Shown in pieces: positions 5,120 to 13,670 of a DNA stretch of 22,539 bases; positions within the stretch are counted from its first letter, which is position 1; each line of letters opens with the position of its first letter. The position numbers and the translations under genes are program-made. The stretch is taken from the NCBI GenBank assembly GCA_030586765.1, contig JAUQZZ010000012.1:1-22539 (forward strand), written 5' to 3'. Source of the DNA: Candidatus Brocadiales bacterium (GTDB lineage Bacteria; Planctomycetota; Brocadiia; Brocadiales; Bathyanammoxibiaceae). The notes beneath the pieces are model-generated. The model saw only the letters and a list, made by a program, of their open reading frames with translations. It did no database searches and was not told the origin of the DNA.

Positions 5120-5888
5120 GCCTCACACCCTCAGGAGCTAATCCCATCTTTAGGGCATAACTGTAGAAACGTTCTAGCCCCTCTATCTCTTGCTCTCCCA
5201 AGCTATAATGTATTCGCTCAGTAAGGTACCTCAGACATACCTCGTGTCTCAGCCCCAATTTCTCTGCCTCCCTGAGGGCTATGACCCCCAGGTCTTGAAC
5301 ACCACTTTCCTTTGCCTCCTGTAGCAGGACACTCACCCTCTCTAATCTTTCTGCGGAGGTAGCTACCCAGAGGGCATAAACAAAGGGCAGTTGCGTTAGC
5401 TCCTGCCATTCAGCCCCAAGGTCCAGAGAAGGCAGGCCATCGCTCACCCTTATAGCATTATCTCCAATGACCAGCACTGCATCGGCCTCCACCCCTTCCA
5501 ATCTGGGCCCGCTCCGCCAGGAAAGGTAGCGAGGTTCAAGGCCGTATCTTTCTTTAAGTATAATCCGCGTCAGTGCTGCAGAGGTAAGGGATGCCTCGTC
5601 AAGGGCCACGCTCCTGAGCTTATTTAGGGGCTTCTTTAGAAAGAGCCTTACGCTCTCCACAGGTCCTTTAGAGGAGATGCAGATGCCTGCAAGGGCCGTA
5701 TAACCCTTACCCCTAAGGTACTCGATGGAAGGTATGAGGGCCACCTCCACCCCTCCCTCCTCCAGGAGCCTGGGTAATACGGAAGGCAGGTCAAAGATTA
5801 ACTCCACCTGGCCCCTCTTCTCTAGCCCATAGACCAGGGGCTTTGCGTTAAGATAAGGGACCACCCCTATTCTCAGTCTTCTTTCCAT
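5058..5888 (-). CDS. mqnA: Chorismate dehydratase MqnA
   Basis: MqnA removes water from chorismate to give 3-[(1-carboxyvinyl)oxy]benzoate, the first step of the futalosine menaquinone pathway. The periplasmic-binding-protein-like fold starts with RIGVVPYLNAKPLVYGL, the hallmark of the family, and includes GDNAIR in the middle. The ATG at 5888 (MERRLRIG) is preferred because AAAGGGAG lies upstream of it; a GTG at 5900 would add four residues but overlaps that ribosome binding site. The conserved region ends near GVRLEFS; about 16 further residues (GRGHIREGAFKGAYKS) run into mqnC in another frame. It is the first gene of mqnA-mqnC-PII. Confidence 0.94.
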   Translation of the reverse strand: MERRLRIGVVPYLNAKPLVYGLEKRGQVELIFDLPSVLPRLLEEGGVEVALIPSIEYLRGKGYTALAGICISSKGPVESVRLFLKKPLNKLRSVALDEASLTSAALTRIILKERYGLEPRYLSWRSGPRLEGVEADAVLVIGDNAIRVSDGLPSLDLGAEWQELTQLPFVYALWVATSAERLERVSVLLQEAKESGVQDLGVIALREAEKLGLRHEVCLRYLTERIHYSLGEQEIEGLERFYSYALKMGLAPEGVRLEFSGRGHIREGAFKGAYKS

Positions 5889-5924
5889 TACTAAGGTCAC
5901 TCCCTTTCTTCTCTGCGAAGAAGG

Positions 5925-5954
5925 ATTTTAACATATTGGACCCACCGATTCCAA
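5925..5954 (-). promoter_or_regulatory. Probable promoter of mqnA-mqnC-PII
   Basis: On the minus strand TTGGAA (5954-5949) is separated by 18 bp from TAAAAT (5930-5925). Transcription would start about 30 nt before the mqnA ATG. Confidence 0.5.
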
Positions 5955-5994
5955 TATTCCTTTTTATAAATCTTAGGGCCTATAGTGTTTCGTA

Positions 5995-6023
5995 TTGACC
6001 AGGGGTGGAGGTTTTGATATTAT
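5995..6023 (+). promoter_or_regulatory. Probable promoter of the HEAT/TPR-trkA unit
   Basis: TTGACC (5995-6000), 17 bp, then TATTAT (6018-6023). It leaves a leader of about 30 nt with ATAGGA (6044-6049) as ribosome binding site. Confidence 0.7.
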
Positions 6024-6059
6024 ACTCCAGGTGTTTATAAAAAATAGGACTATACATAG

Positions 6060-8165
6060 ATGAAGAAATTCCTTGTACTTACCTTCTCTCTATCTCTCCT
6101 TGTTTTATGTGGTCTTAAAAACACCTCCCTTGTGGAAGCGTTCTCAATTCCTAGCCAAGAGTCCACGGCTGAGATAGAAAAATGGACAAGACAGCTTTAC
6201 TCCCCTGATCCAGCCATCCGTAGCTCAGCGGCAGTTTCCCTCCTGGACCTTGGCCATTCTGATGCCCTAGAACCCCTGCTAAGTATCCTGAGAGGTAACC
6301 CTCCTGTACCTACTACTGGAGAGTTAAAAGAAGAGCGTACATCGGGAAGAGACGTCCTCATCTCAGTCATAAAGGCCTTTGGCTTTAAAGGAGATGACAG
6401 GGCTGTGGAACCCTTAATAGAGCTGCTGAAGAACGAAGACCATGAGATAATGCAGAGTTCCTCCGAAACTTTAGGTAAACTACGCACACTTAAGGCCATA
6501 CAAGCCATGGCCACAGGAGTCCTTGACCTTCAATACCCATCAGGTTCAAGGGTCCTCCTTGCCCATTCTTTGGGTCAAACCAGGGAGAGGGAGGCTGTGG
6601 AACCCCTACTAATGGTCCTTCAGTCACCTGAGACAGAGCTCCAAAACGCTGCTGCTGCAGCCTTGAGGCTCATCTCGAAGCAGACCTTTGGTAGGGACTT
6701 ATCAAGGTGGCAGGAGTGGTGGGAGCTGAATAAGGTAAAGACCCGTGAACAGTGGCTGGAAGACATCACAAAAGAGCTAGAGGAGGATACTGAGGAACTC
6801 GAGGCACAAAATGAGGCATTAAAGAAGGAGCTAGCAGACAAGACTATAGCCCTCCTGGGTAGCGCTACCCAGAACAAGGACTACAAAGTCCTTCTTGAGG
6901 CTATGAAAAGTGGCCATCCTGAGGTGAGGGCCTTTGCTACAAAGAAGTTAGCTGAGTTAAAGGACCCCAACTTCATACCAGCTTTTATCGATGCCCTAAA
7001 GGATAAGGAAAAGGAGGTCAGAGCCTCAGCGGCCCTGGCCTTAGGTGAAATGAGAGATGAAAGGGCCGTTAACCCCCTTATAAATGCCCTATGGGATGAG
7101 GATATCTTGGTGAAGGAAAAGTCAGCAGTGGCCCTAGCCAGTTACAAAAGCAAACCAGTAATGGATGCCTTGATTCTGAGCCTAAGGGGAGGGGAAACCC
7201 CTGTAGTAATTGCGGCTACAGTGACCCTGGGCCAGATAGGAAACCCAGAGGCAGTGGAACCTTTAATAGAACTCTTGAGTAGCAAGGAAGCAAAGGTCAG
7301 GGAAACGGCAATTATGGCCTTGGGAAGGCTTAAAGACCCCATGGCGGTAAAGCCTATAATAGAGGCCCTACAAGATAAAGAAGAAAGAGTAAGGTGGTAT
7401 GCCGCTGATAGCCTGGGGAGCATAAAGAATAGCGAGGCAATAGAACCCCTGATACAAACCCTCTCAAAAGACAGTACCAGGGTCAGGGAATCAGCGGCTG
7501 CGGCCTTAGGCCAGCTAGGTAATGAAAGGGTCATCGAACCCTTGGTGAAGGCTATGGCAGACCCTGACAAGAGGGTGGCAGACCAGGCAGCTGATGCCCT
7601 CTTATCCATACAGACCCAGTCCTTTGAAGCCCTAGACTATCTGGCAGATACCTTCTATAACATGAAGGATTATAATAGGGCTAGCCTTATCCTGGAGAAA
7701 CAAATATCCCAATTCTCTAGCAACGGGCCCTACCAGACAAAGGTCCTGGATAGTAAACTGAAATTAGCCCGGGCATATCACCTCCAGAAGGATTGGCAAA
7801 AGGCTGCGGTGTTATACGACCTCCTTTCCACACAAAAACCTAAGGATATGGAGATAAAGATGGGCCTTGTTAAATGTCTCAAAGAGGTCAAACAGTATGA
7901 CCGCCTCCAGGAACTCTACGCCCTATGGATGAAGGAGTTACCTGAACAGGCCCAGGATTGGTGGCAAGGGAGGGTGGAGCTTCTAAATATCCTCTTTGAA
8001 GAAGGAAACTACGTTAAGATTGAAAAATTAGTAGATAGTTTTCTCCTAGAAGACCCTGAACTGGGTGGGCCAACCTTTAAAGGTAAGATACTGACATTAG
8101 CAAAAAGAAGCGCTGGCAAGGCCCTTTCCCATAGCGGCGATACAGGGACTTCCACTATACCTTAA
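6060..8165 (+). CDS. Secreted HEAT-repeat / TPR protein
   Basis: This 701-residue protein starts with a signal peptide (KK, then FLVLTFSLSLLVLCGL, cleaved near residue 25-30). PBS-lyase-type HEAT repeats occupy about residues 40-205. A predicted coiled coil follows near 230-265 (EDITKELEEDTEELEAQNEA), then a second run of about eight HEAT repeats at 270-520. These carry the recurrent pattern AVEPLIELL...VRxxAAxALG. The last 180 residues look like TPR helices (YLADTFYNMKDYNRASLILE onward). A WQEWWELN motif lies at about 219-226. It should be a periplasmic or cell-surface scaffold that binds other proteins. trkA follows after only 6 bp, so they share a transcript. No enzyme motif was seen, and the specific partner is unknown. 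Confidence 0.85.
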   Translation: MKKFLVLTFSLSLLVLCGLKNTSLVEAFSIPSQESTAEIEKWTRQLYSPDPAIRSSAAVSLLDLGHSDALEPLLSILRGNPPVPTTGELKEERTSGRDVLISVIKAFGFKGDDRAVEPLIELLKNEDHEIMQSSSETLGKLRTLKAIQAMATGVLDLQYPSGSRVLLAHSLGQTREREAVEPLLMVLQSPETELQNAAAAALRLISKQTFGRDLSRWQEWWELNKVKTREQWLEDITKELEEDTEELEAQNEALKKELADKTIALLGSATQNKDYKVLLEAMKSGHPEVRAFATKKLAELKDPNFIPAFIDALKDKEKEVRASAALALGEMRDERAVNPLINALWDEDILVKEKSAVALASYKSKPVMDALILSLRGGETPVVIAATVTLGQIGNPEAVEPLIELLSSKEAKVRETAIMALGRLKDPMAVKPIIEALQDKEERVRWYAADSLGSIKNSEAIEPLIQTLSKDSTRVRESAAAALGQLGNERVIEPLVKAMADPDKRVADQAADALLSIQTQSFEALDYLADTFYNMKDYNRASLILEKQISQFSSNGPYQTKVLDSKLKLARAYHLQKDWQKAAVLYDLLSTQKPKDMEIKMGLVKCLKEVKQYDRLQELYALWMKELPEQAQDWWQGRVELLNILFEEGNYVKIEKLVDSFLLEDPELGGPTFKGKILTLAKRSAGKALSHSGDTGTSTIP

Positions 8166-8171
8166 AATAAG

Positions 8172-9521
8172 ATGAAAATACTTATTGTAGGCGCCGGAGC
8201 GGTAGGATTCAATCTGGCAAAACAACTTTCCAGTGAGAAACATGACGTCTCCCTGGTGGAGAGCGACCCCACTATCCTTCGAAAGATAGAGGAGAAACTG
8301 GATGTCTTTCTGGTAAGGGGCAATGGCAGTTCCCCCAGCACACTAGAAGCCGCGGGAATAAAAGAAGTAGATATGCTCCTCGCTGTTACAGACAGTGATG
8401 AAACAAACCTCACAGTATGCCTCTTGGCCTACTGGTACGGAGTAAAGACCAAGATCGCAAGACTCAGAAATGAAGAGTTTACCAGAGATGAATCTATCCT
8501 GAGGGAAAGGCAATTCTTCATTGACCACATAATAAACCCCAACCGTATTACTGTTGATTCTATATTGAAGGTAATAGAGACCCCTGGGGCCACCTATGTG
8601 GCAGATTTTGTGGAATCCGATATACTCTTCAGGGGCTTTCATGTCCCCCCAAATGCCCCTATAGCGGGAAGGAAGATTTCCGAACTGAAGGAGATAGGCT
8701 CAACAGACTCCTTTCTTATAGTTGCTATAAAGAGGGGGGATGAAATGATTATCCCTGTGGGGAATACGGAGATAAAACCAGAGGACAACATCCTTGTCCT
8801 AATAGCCAGGGCCAGTTTACCCTTCTTCCTGCCCATGGTAAACCGCAGGGCTGAAGAGGTCCAGAGGATAGTAATATATGGAGCTACCAGCGTAGGGCTC
8901 CAGTTGGCCCAGACCCTGGAGCAGCGTGTAACCGTAATCCTCATAGAACCTGATGAAGACAAGGCCCAGGTAGCTGCCTCAAGGCTTACCCATACCACCA
9001 TACTCCATGGAAATGCCACCGAGACAGAGACCCTTAAGGAAGCTGCCCAAGAACCCGTGGATTTTTTCATTGGCGCCTCTGAGGATGAACAGGCCAACAT
9101 CCTCGCCTGCCTCCTGGCAAAAAAGCAGTATTCCAAGAAAACCATAGTACTTACCAATGAGCCTGATTTTGTCCCCATCTTTGGCTCCATCGGTATGGAT
9201 ATAGTAATCAACCCGCGGCTTATCACCGTAAGTTCTATACTGCAACAGATAGCCCGTGGCCCTGTGGTGGGCCTGGCTAAACTCTTTGATAAGACCGAGG
9301 CTGAGGCCGTTGAGATAATAGCAGAGAGTAAATCCAAGATTGCAGGCAAAAAACTTCGTGAGATGTCCTTCCCAAAGGGCTCTATCTTAGGAGCTGTCAT
9401 TAAAAATGGTGAGATGATATTACCCCATGGGGAGTGCATCATAGACCCAGGGGACCGCGCCATCGTCTTTACCTTGCCGGAGGCCTGGGAAAAGGTGCAG
9501 TCCTTATTTGTAAAGAAATAA
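8172..9521 (+). CDS. trkA: Trk potassium uptake regulator TrkA
   Basis: This 449-residue peripheral protein gates the TrkH potassium channel in response to nucleotides. It contains two tandem RCK units. The first Rossmann domain begins KILIVGAGAVG (GXGXXG at residues 7-12) and has a terminal acid in VESDP. The second begins near residue 234 as IVIYGATSVG, where the glycine pattern is degenerate. Each is followed by a TrkA_C domain (GRKISELKEIGSTDSFLIVAI and GKKLREMSFPKGSILGAVI). The start lies 6 bp after the HEAT/TPR gene without a strong Shine-Dalgarno sequence, so translation is probably coupled. trkH follows 76 bp later, giving a complete Trk system. Confidence 0.95.
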   Translation: MKILIVGAGAVGFNLAKQLSSEKHDVSLVESDPTILRKIEEKLDVFLVRGNGSSPSTLEAAGIKEVDMLLAVTDSDETNLTVCLLAYWYGVKTKIARLRNEEFTRDESILRERQFFIDHIINPNRITVDSILKVIETPGATYVADFVESDILFRGFHVPPNAPIAGRKISELKEIGSTDSFLIVAIKRGDEMIIPVGNTEIKPEDNILVLIARASLPFFLPMVNRRAEEVQRIVIYGATSVGLQLAQTLEQRVTVILIEPDEDKAQVAASRLTHTTILHGNATETETLKEAAQEPVDFFIGASEDEQANILACLLAKKQYSKKTIVLTNEPDFVPIFGSIGMDIVINPRLITVSSILQQIARGPVVGLAKLFDKTEAEAVEIIAESKSKIAGKKLREMSFPKGSILGAVIKNGEMILPHGECIIDPGDRAIVFTLPEAWEKVQSLFVKK

Positions 9522-9597
9522 GCGCAAACCCTAACCCTTCCCCTTCCGACCACAAGTCCACTTATGAACTACACAAGGCCTGAGTTGTAGGTATGAA

Positions 9598-11055
9598 ATG
9601 AACAAGTCTCTTATCATATCCACCACGGGTGGGCTACTTCTATTCCTGGCCCTTGCCATGCTCCTGCCTCTTCTTGTCGCTGGATACTATGGGAATAGAG
9701 AAGAACTGAGGGCCTTCCTGTACTCCGCCGTGGTAACAGCAGCCGCAGGGGCCCTTATGAAATTTCCCTTTCAAAAGAAAGACACAGAATTCACAATAAG
9801 GGAGGGCTTTGTCTGTGTAGTGCTGGGCTGGACCGTCTGCGTCCTCTTTGGCTCCCTCCCCTACCAGCTCACAGGAAGCATTAAGGGTTTCACTGATGCC
9901 TACTTTGAAAGCATGAGCGGATTTACTACTACAGGAGCCACCGTTATAAAAGCCGTGGAGTCCCTGACCCCTGGTATAGTCCTCTGGAGGGGCTTCACCC
10001 AATGGCTGGGGGGTTTGGGTATAGTAGTCTTCTTCATAGCCTTCTTGCCCACCGCAGGACTTGCAGCCCACCATCTCTTTGCTGCAGAATTTCCAGGTCC
10101 TACGGCAGACAGGATAAGGCCCCGCATAGCAGAAACTGCCAGGCTACTCTTAAAGATATATATACTTCTATCCCTCCTAGAAATCCTACTCCTTCTACTG
10201 GGGGGCATGCCAGCCTTCGACACCCTCTGCCATACCTTTAGCACCGTTTCCACTGGTGGCTTCTCTAGCAAGGATGCCAGCATCGCCTCCTATCAAAGCC
10301 TTTATATTGAAGTGGTGATTTCCGTCTTCATGTTTCTGGGGGCCTGCAATTTTGTCCTTTACTATCAAGCGGGAAAGGGTAAAGTGGGTCATGTCCTTAG
10401 AAATCCTGAGCTGCGGTTCTTTGCACTCCTGGTCTCCATTATCATATTTCTAGTCGCCCTTTCCTTGCATTCTAGCGCTACAGGTGCCGTGGAAGGCAAA
10501 TCCTTCCCTGGGGCCTTAAGGAGAGCCGCCTTCCAGGTCTTATCCATAGCCACCACTACTGGCTTTACCACAGAGGATTTTGATAAATGGCCCGACTTCT
10601 GCCGCTTCGCCTTGATACTGATGATGCTGGTGGGGGGGTGTGCTGGCTCTACCGCTGGGGCAATCAAGAACATCCGTATATTACTACTACTTAAATGTAC
10701 TGGACGTGAGCTGGTCCGTCTAGTCACCCCCAGGGTGGTGAAGCATGTGAAGATCTCTGGCGTCTCTGTGGAAGAGGACGTTATCAGCAACGCCTTTGGC
10801 TTCTTCTTCCTTTACCTTGGCCTCTTTGGACTCTTTTCCTTGATACTGTCGGCCCTGGGGATAGATATAGTGACGGCCTTTGGTGCCGTTGCGGCCACTA
10901 TGGGTAATGTGGGACCTGGTCTGGGAGGGGTGGGGCCTGGTCTAAATTACGGCCACCTGGACCTCATGGAAAAGTGGGTGCTTATCTTCTGCATGCTTCT
11001 GGGCAGGCTAGAGATATACAGCGTTATCCTTATGTTTATGTTTCTTAGGCGCTAG
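9598..11055 (+). CDS. trkH: Trk potassium uptake channel subunit TrkH
   Basis: This 485-residue membrane protein has the four-fold M1-P-M2 layout of the Trk/Ktr/HKT family. The selectivity-filter loops are visible as SGFTTTGAT, STVSTGGFS, TTTGFTTEDF and ATMGNVGPGL. The GGCAGSTAGAIKN block and the basic C-terminal region are typical of TrkH. With TrkA it imports K+, driven by membrane potential or ion gradients. The region before the ATG holds only GTAGG as a weak ribosome binding site. The stop overlaps the stop of the convergent DUF1858/NnrS gene (shared CTAG, 11052-11055). Confidence 0.95.
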   Translation: MNKSLIISTTGGLLLFLALAMLLPLLVAGYYGNREELRAFLYSAVVTAAAGALMKFPFQKKDTEFTIREGFVCVVLGWTVCVLFGSLPYQLTGSIKGFTDAYFESMSGFTTTGATVIKAVESLTPGIVLWRGFTQWLGGLGIVVFFIAFLPTAGLAAHHLFAAEFPGPTADRIRPRIAETARLLLKIYILLSLLEILLLLLGGMPAFDTLCHTFSTVSTGGFSSKDASIASYQSLYIEVVISVFMFLGACNFVLYYQAGKGKVGHVLRNPELRFFALLVSIIIFLVALSLHSSATGAVEGKSFPGALRRAAFQVLSIATTTGFTTEDFDKWPDFCRFALILMMLVGGCAGSTAGAIKNIRILLLLKCTGRELVRLVTPRVVKHVKISGVSVEEDVISNAFGFFFLYLGLFGLFSLILSALGIDIVTAFGAVAATMGNVGPGLGGVGPGLNYGHLDLMEKWVLIFCMLLGRLEIYSVILMFMFLRR

Positions 11056-12764
11056 GTTGTCTGCTTCCCCAAAAGACAGGCGTTCAGGGCCTTCAGGAGT
11101 TTCTCCTGGTCTATAGACTTTAATTGGCAGGCCATCTCCACGCTGACCATCTTTGCCATAGTCTTCCGAGCTACAGGATTCTCCAGCTGTTTAAACCCAA
11201 AGTCCACGAACACCTTCAGGGTATCGGGATACTGCTCCACGATATCATATACAATGGTCTCTTTTGTTATCTTCTCTATTTTTTTCATTTCTTTCTCCTT
11301 GACCAATTCCTCTTTGAGGTTCATGGTCATCCATATATTGTAGGCGAAGAAACTCAAGGCCGATACCTCAACCCATCCCGAGGCCCCTACTACAGGATAG
11401 AAGATTCCTGCATTATAGGGGATAAGTATCTGGCCAAATACCCTGAGAAAAATGCCAAGATTAAGGAAAACAAAGGTAAGCTCCGAGAGGCGTAGGCTGT
11501 AGAGATTCACCCCCCTAAAGGTGGGTACCATCTTGGAGGCATACCCTATCATCATCATGGTTATAAACCCCACGGTGAGGGCATGGTTGGAGGCGCCATG
11601 GAAGATGTGCCCTATAGGAGAGTAATCTCCCAGGGAGGGTACTGCCAGCCTTACAAGCATGCCGATAATCAGCCATAGGTAGGCCGCCCTTATGGTCTTT
11701 TCGTAACTCCTATCCATAGATACATCCGATAGTTCCTTGGTAGGCCTTTCAAAGACCCTTACCCCGTAAACAAAGAGGAAGACCGCTGCGGCTAAGGGGT
11801 ACACAAGCCAGGAATGGAGGTACTCGACAAAATAAAGAAGAAGGCAGGCATTAAGGAGCCAGAAGGCTACATTGGCTGCAGTGGCCCTGGGCGGAAGTAC
11901 ATCCAGAAAGGCATAGACCGTCCTCAGGTTCACGGCAAAGATAAACATGAATACAAAACCAAAGAGAAAGAGTTGATTGAGATTTTGCTGGAGGGACGAT
12001 GGTATCTCAAGGGTAGAATAGCGGTAGAGGTGCCCATCTATAAAGAGGTTCAGTCCAGAAGCAAAAACAAACCAGGTTAAACCTGCCAAGAAGAACTTGT
12101 CAAAGAGTTCGCGAGGCTCCTGACTCGCCCGTGTGGTCCTAAAGATTACATAGGAAAAGATACCTGCACCTGAGAGTTGAAGTACCCCAGAGAGGGGCAG
12201 GAGGAAACCCAGGGAGGGATTGGGTAAGGTCTGAAGGACGGTTCTTAATGCCACACCCACCAGCATGGTCCAAAAACTCAAGTAAGTGAGTCCCCGGCCA
12301 TGAAGGTCGACATTCTTTACCCTGGGCACTATATAGTAGGCAAATCCCATGATAAAGAGGCCTATCCAGCCAAAGAGTTGTGCATGGGCATGGGCCTGCA
12401 CGTAGGCCACAGGTGGCACGGAATAATCAAACTTCAGGGCTATATAGCTGAGTAGGCCCGCCCCAAAGGTGCAACCCACCGTAAGGCTAAGCACCAGGGC
12501 GGTCTTTACGTAGCGGGTATAGATGGTATCCTCTACCAGGGGGGGTAGTAGAGTGCCTTCCTTGGGGCCCTCTGCAATTACCTCTTCCAGCTCCTTCACT
12601 ATGGCGTCGAAATCTACGCCATGGGCCTTACAAAAGAAGGCCAGGGGTTCGTTGGGACCCCTAACCCCCCCAGCCAGCACCAGCCTGTGTTTCTTAAAGA
12701 CCGCAAAGGTCTCGGGGTGCTTCCCTATAATGTCCTTTATGATAGTACTACGGTCTATCTTCAC
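11052..12764 (-). CDS. DUF1858 / NnrS-like multi-pass membrane protein / DUF1858 fusion
   Basis: This 570-residue protein has three parts. Residues 1-65 form one DUF1858-like domain (TIIKDIIGKHPETFAVFKKH). About 12 hydrophobic helices span 85-485. A second DUF1858-like domain fills 498-562 (ETIVYDIVEQYPDTLKVFVD). The membrane part resembles NnrS, a haem/copper protein linked to nitric-oxide stress: H125 and H127 in VQAHAHAQLFGWIGLFIMG, and H386, H389, H394 in HIFHGASNHALTVGFITMM, followed by MVPTFRG. These histidines are candidate metal ligands. The DUF1858 copies lack the paired cysteines seen in some family members. The start is GTG; an excellent promoter lies exactly 7 nt upstream and there is no Shine-Dalgarno sequence, so the mRNA is probably leaderless. 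An NO- or oxygen-related role is inferred from NnrS only. Confidence 0.8.
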   Translation of the reverse strand: MKIDRSTIIKDIIGKHPETFAVFKKHRLVLAGGVRGPNEPLAFFCKAHGVDFDAIVKELEEVIAEGPKEGTLLPPLVEDTIYTRYVKTALVLSLTVGCTFGAGLLSYIALKFDYSVPPVAYVQAHAHAQLFGWIGLFIMGFAYYIVPRVKNVDLHGRGLTYLSFWTMLVGVALRTVLQTLPNPSLGFLLPLSGVLQLSGAGIFSYVIFRTTRASQEPRELFDKFFLAGLTWFVFASGLNLFIDGHLYRYSTLEIPSSLQQNLNQLFLFGFVFMFIFAVNLRTVYAFLDVLPPRATAANVAFWLLNACLLLYFVEYLHSWLVYPLAAAVFLFVYGVRVFERPTKELSDVSMDRSYEKTIRAAYLWLIIGMLVRLAVPSLGDYSPIGHIFHGASNHALTVGFITMMMIGYASKMVPTFRGVNLYSLRLSELTFVFLNLGIFLRVFGQILIPYNAGIFYPVVGASGWVEVSALSFFAYNIWMTMNLKEELVKEKEMKKIEKITKETIVYDIVEQYPDTLKVFVDFGFKQLENPVARKTMAKMVSVEMACQLKSIDQEKLLKALNACLLGKQTT

Positions 12765-12771
12765 CTAATAT

Positions 12772-12800
12772 TTTATACCCGTAACCTCTGAGAAACTCAA
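12772..12800 (-). promoter_or_regulatory. Promoter of the DUF1858/NnrS-like gene, predicted leaderless
   Basis: On the minus strand TTGAGT (12800-12795), 17 bp, then TATAAA (12777-12772), then 7 nt (ATATTAG), then the GTG start. The -35 box is only one or two bases from the palindromic repeat that starts near 12802. Confidence 0.65.
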
Positions 12801-12803
12801 GAA

Positions 12804-12863
12804 TTGTAGCGCAGGGTCATGTGCGCCGGAGGCGCATCCGCCTCTGGTGGACTTTAGCCCTGC
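12804..12863. repeat. Palindromic repeat cluster, left element (TTGTAGCGCAGGG...CCCTGC)
   Basis: TTGTAGC leads into GCAGGG (12811-12816), which pairs with CCCTGC (12858-12863). Inside is a hairpin TGCGCC/GGCGCA (12822-12827 with 12831-12836, loop GGA). The plan of an outer repeat with an inner hairpin, and the TTGTAGCG head, recall the composite elements at 1341-1496. Confidence 0.65.
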
Positions 12864-12871
12864 CCCCAATA

Positions 12872-12900
12872 GTAGCGCAGACCTAAAGGTCTGCACTACA
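12872..12900. repeat. Palindromic repeat supplying the rsmE 3' end
   Basis: GCAGACCT (12877-12884) pairs with AGGTCTGC (12887-12894). The flanking TAGC and ACTA extend the stem with one mismatch. The rsmE stop codon (12883-12885) and its last five codons lie within it. Confidence 0.8.
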
Positions 12901-13635
12901 GGAGTAAGCATATAGAAGCATAGAAACCAAGGCCATGGCCGCTGTCTCAATCCTCAAAATACTAGGCCCCAGGCTTACCCTTTTACAGCCCGCCAGCTTA
13001 GCCCTCTCCTCCTCTTCTTGGGTAAAGCCTCCTTCTGGACCGACGATGCAAAGGATACTACGGACTTCCGTCTTATCCCTTATTGTCTTTTTTAAGGTTG
13101 AAACTCCAGGCCCAGTAGAGGCAAGGATGCTGAGGTCGTAAGACCCTGCTGTATCCAGAAGCTTTGAAAAGGGCGAGACCTCGAGTATCTCCGTAATATA
13201 GGTCCTGCCACACTGCTTAGAGGCTTCCAGGGCAACCCGCTTCCACTTTTTCATCTTCTCCCCTGACCCTGGACGGAGTTTGACCACGCTCCTCTGGCAT
13301 TCCAGGGGTATGAGCCTCTTTACGCCCAACTCAGAGCACTTTTGAACCAGGAGCTCAGACCTCTTTCCCTTAGGAATGGAAAAGGCAAGGGTAATGTCTA
13401 TCCTTGCCTCTCTATCCACAACCTCCAACTCTTCTATCTCTATCCTGGCCCTATCCCTCAGGGCCTCCACAACCTTCCCTATGGCCTCCTTACCTGCACC
13501 GTCGAAAAGACATACCCTTTCCCCCGGCCTAACTCTCTTAACATGGAGCATATGATGGGCCTCATCCCCGTTAACCCATATCTCCCCTAGAGTTGTTATA
13601 GAAGGGACATAGAAGCGCTCGTGCTTCCTCTCCAT
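12883..13635 (-). CDS. rsmE: 16S rRNA (uracil1498-N3)-methyltransferase RsmE
   Basis: This 250-residue SPOUT-class enzyme methylates U1498 of 16S rRNA using SAM. An N-terminal PUA-like part (about 1-70) carries FYVP and GDEAHHMLHVKRVRPGE. The knotted catalytic domain follows, with QKCSELGV, EASKQCGR (137-144), VGPEGGF (198-204) and LGPSILRIETA (222-232). The conserved part ends near LLYAYS. The last residues, CSADL, and the stop come from the palindromic repeat at 12872-12900. The start is the ATG at 13635, with a weak Shine-Dalgarno sequence, 35 bp after rnfB, so it is probably the last gene of the larC-rnf operon. Confidence 0.95.
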   Translation of the reverse strand: MERKHERFYVPSITTLGEIWVNGDEAHHMLHVKRVRPGERVCLFDGAGKEAIGKVVEALRDRARIEIEELEVVDREARIDITLAFSIPKGKRSELLVQKCSELGVKRLIPLECQRSVVKLRPGSGEKMKKWKRVALEASKQCGRTYITEILEVSPFSKLLDTAGSYDLSILASTGPGVSTLKKTIRDKTEVRSILCIVGPEGGFTQEEEERAKLAGCKRVSLGPSILRIETAAMALVSMLLYAYSCSADL

Positions 13636-13670
13636 AATGATGACTCATGTATCGGGGAGAGGGGCTAGGC

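Noticed and set aside
8639..9553. Long open frame on the minus strand across trkA
   Set aside because: It is antisense to a well-conserved trkA, is Ser/Ile rich and has no recognisable domain: a shadow frame.
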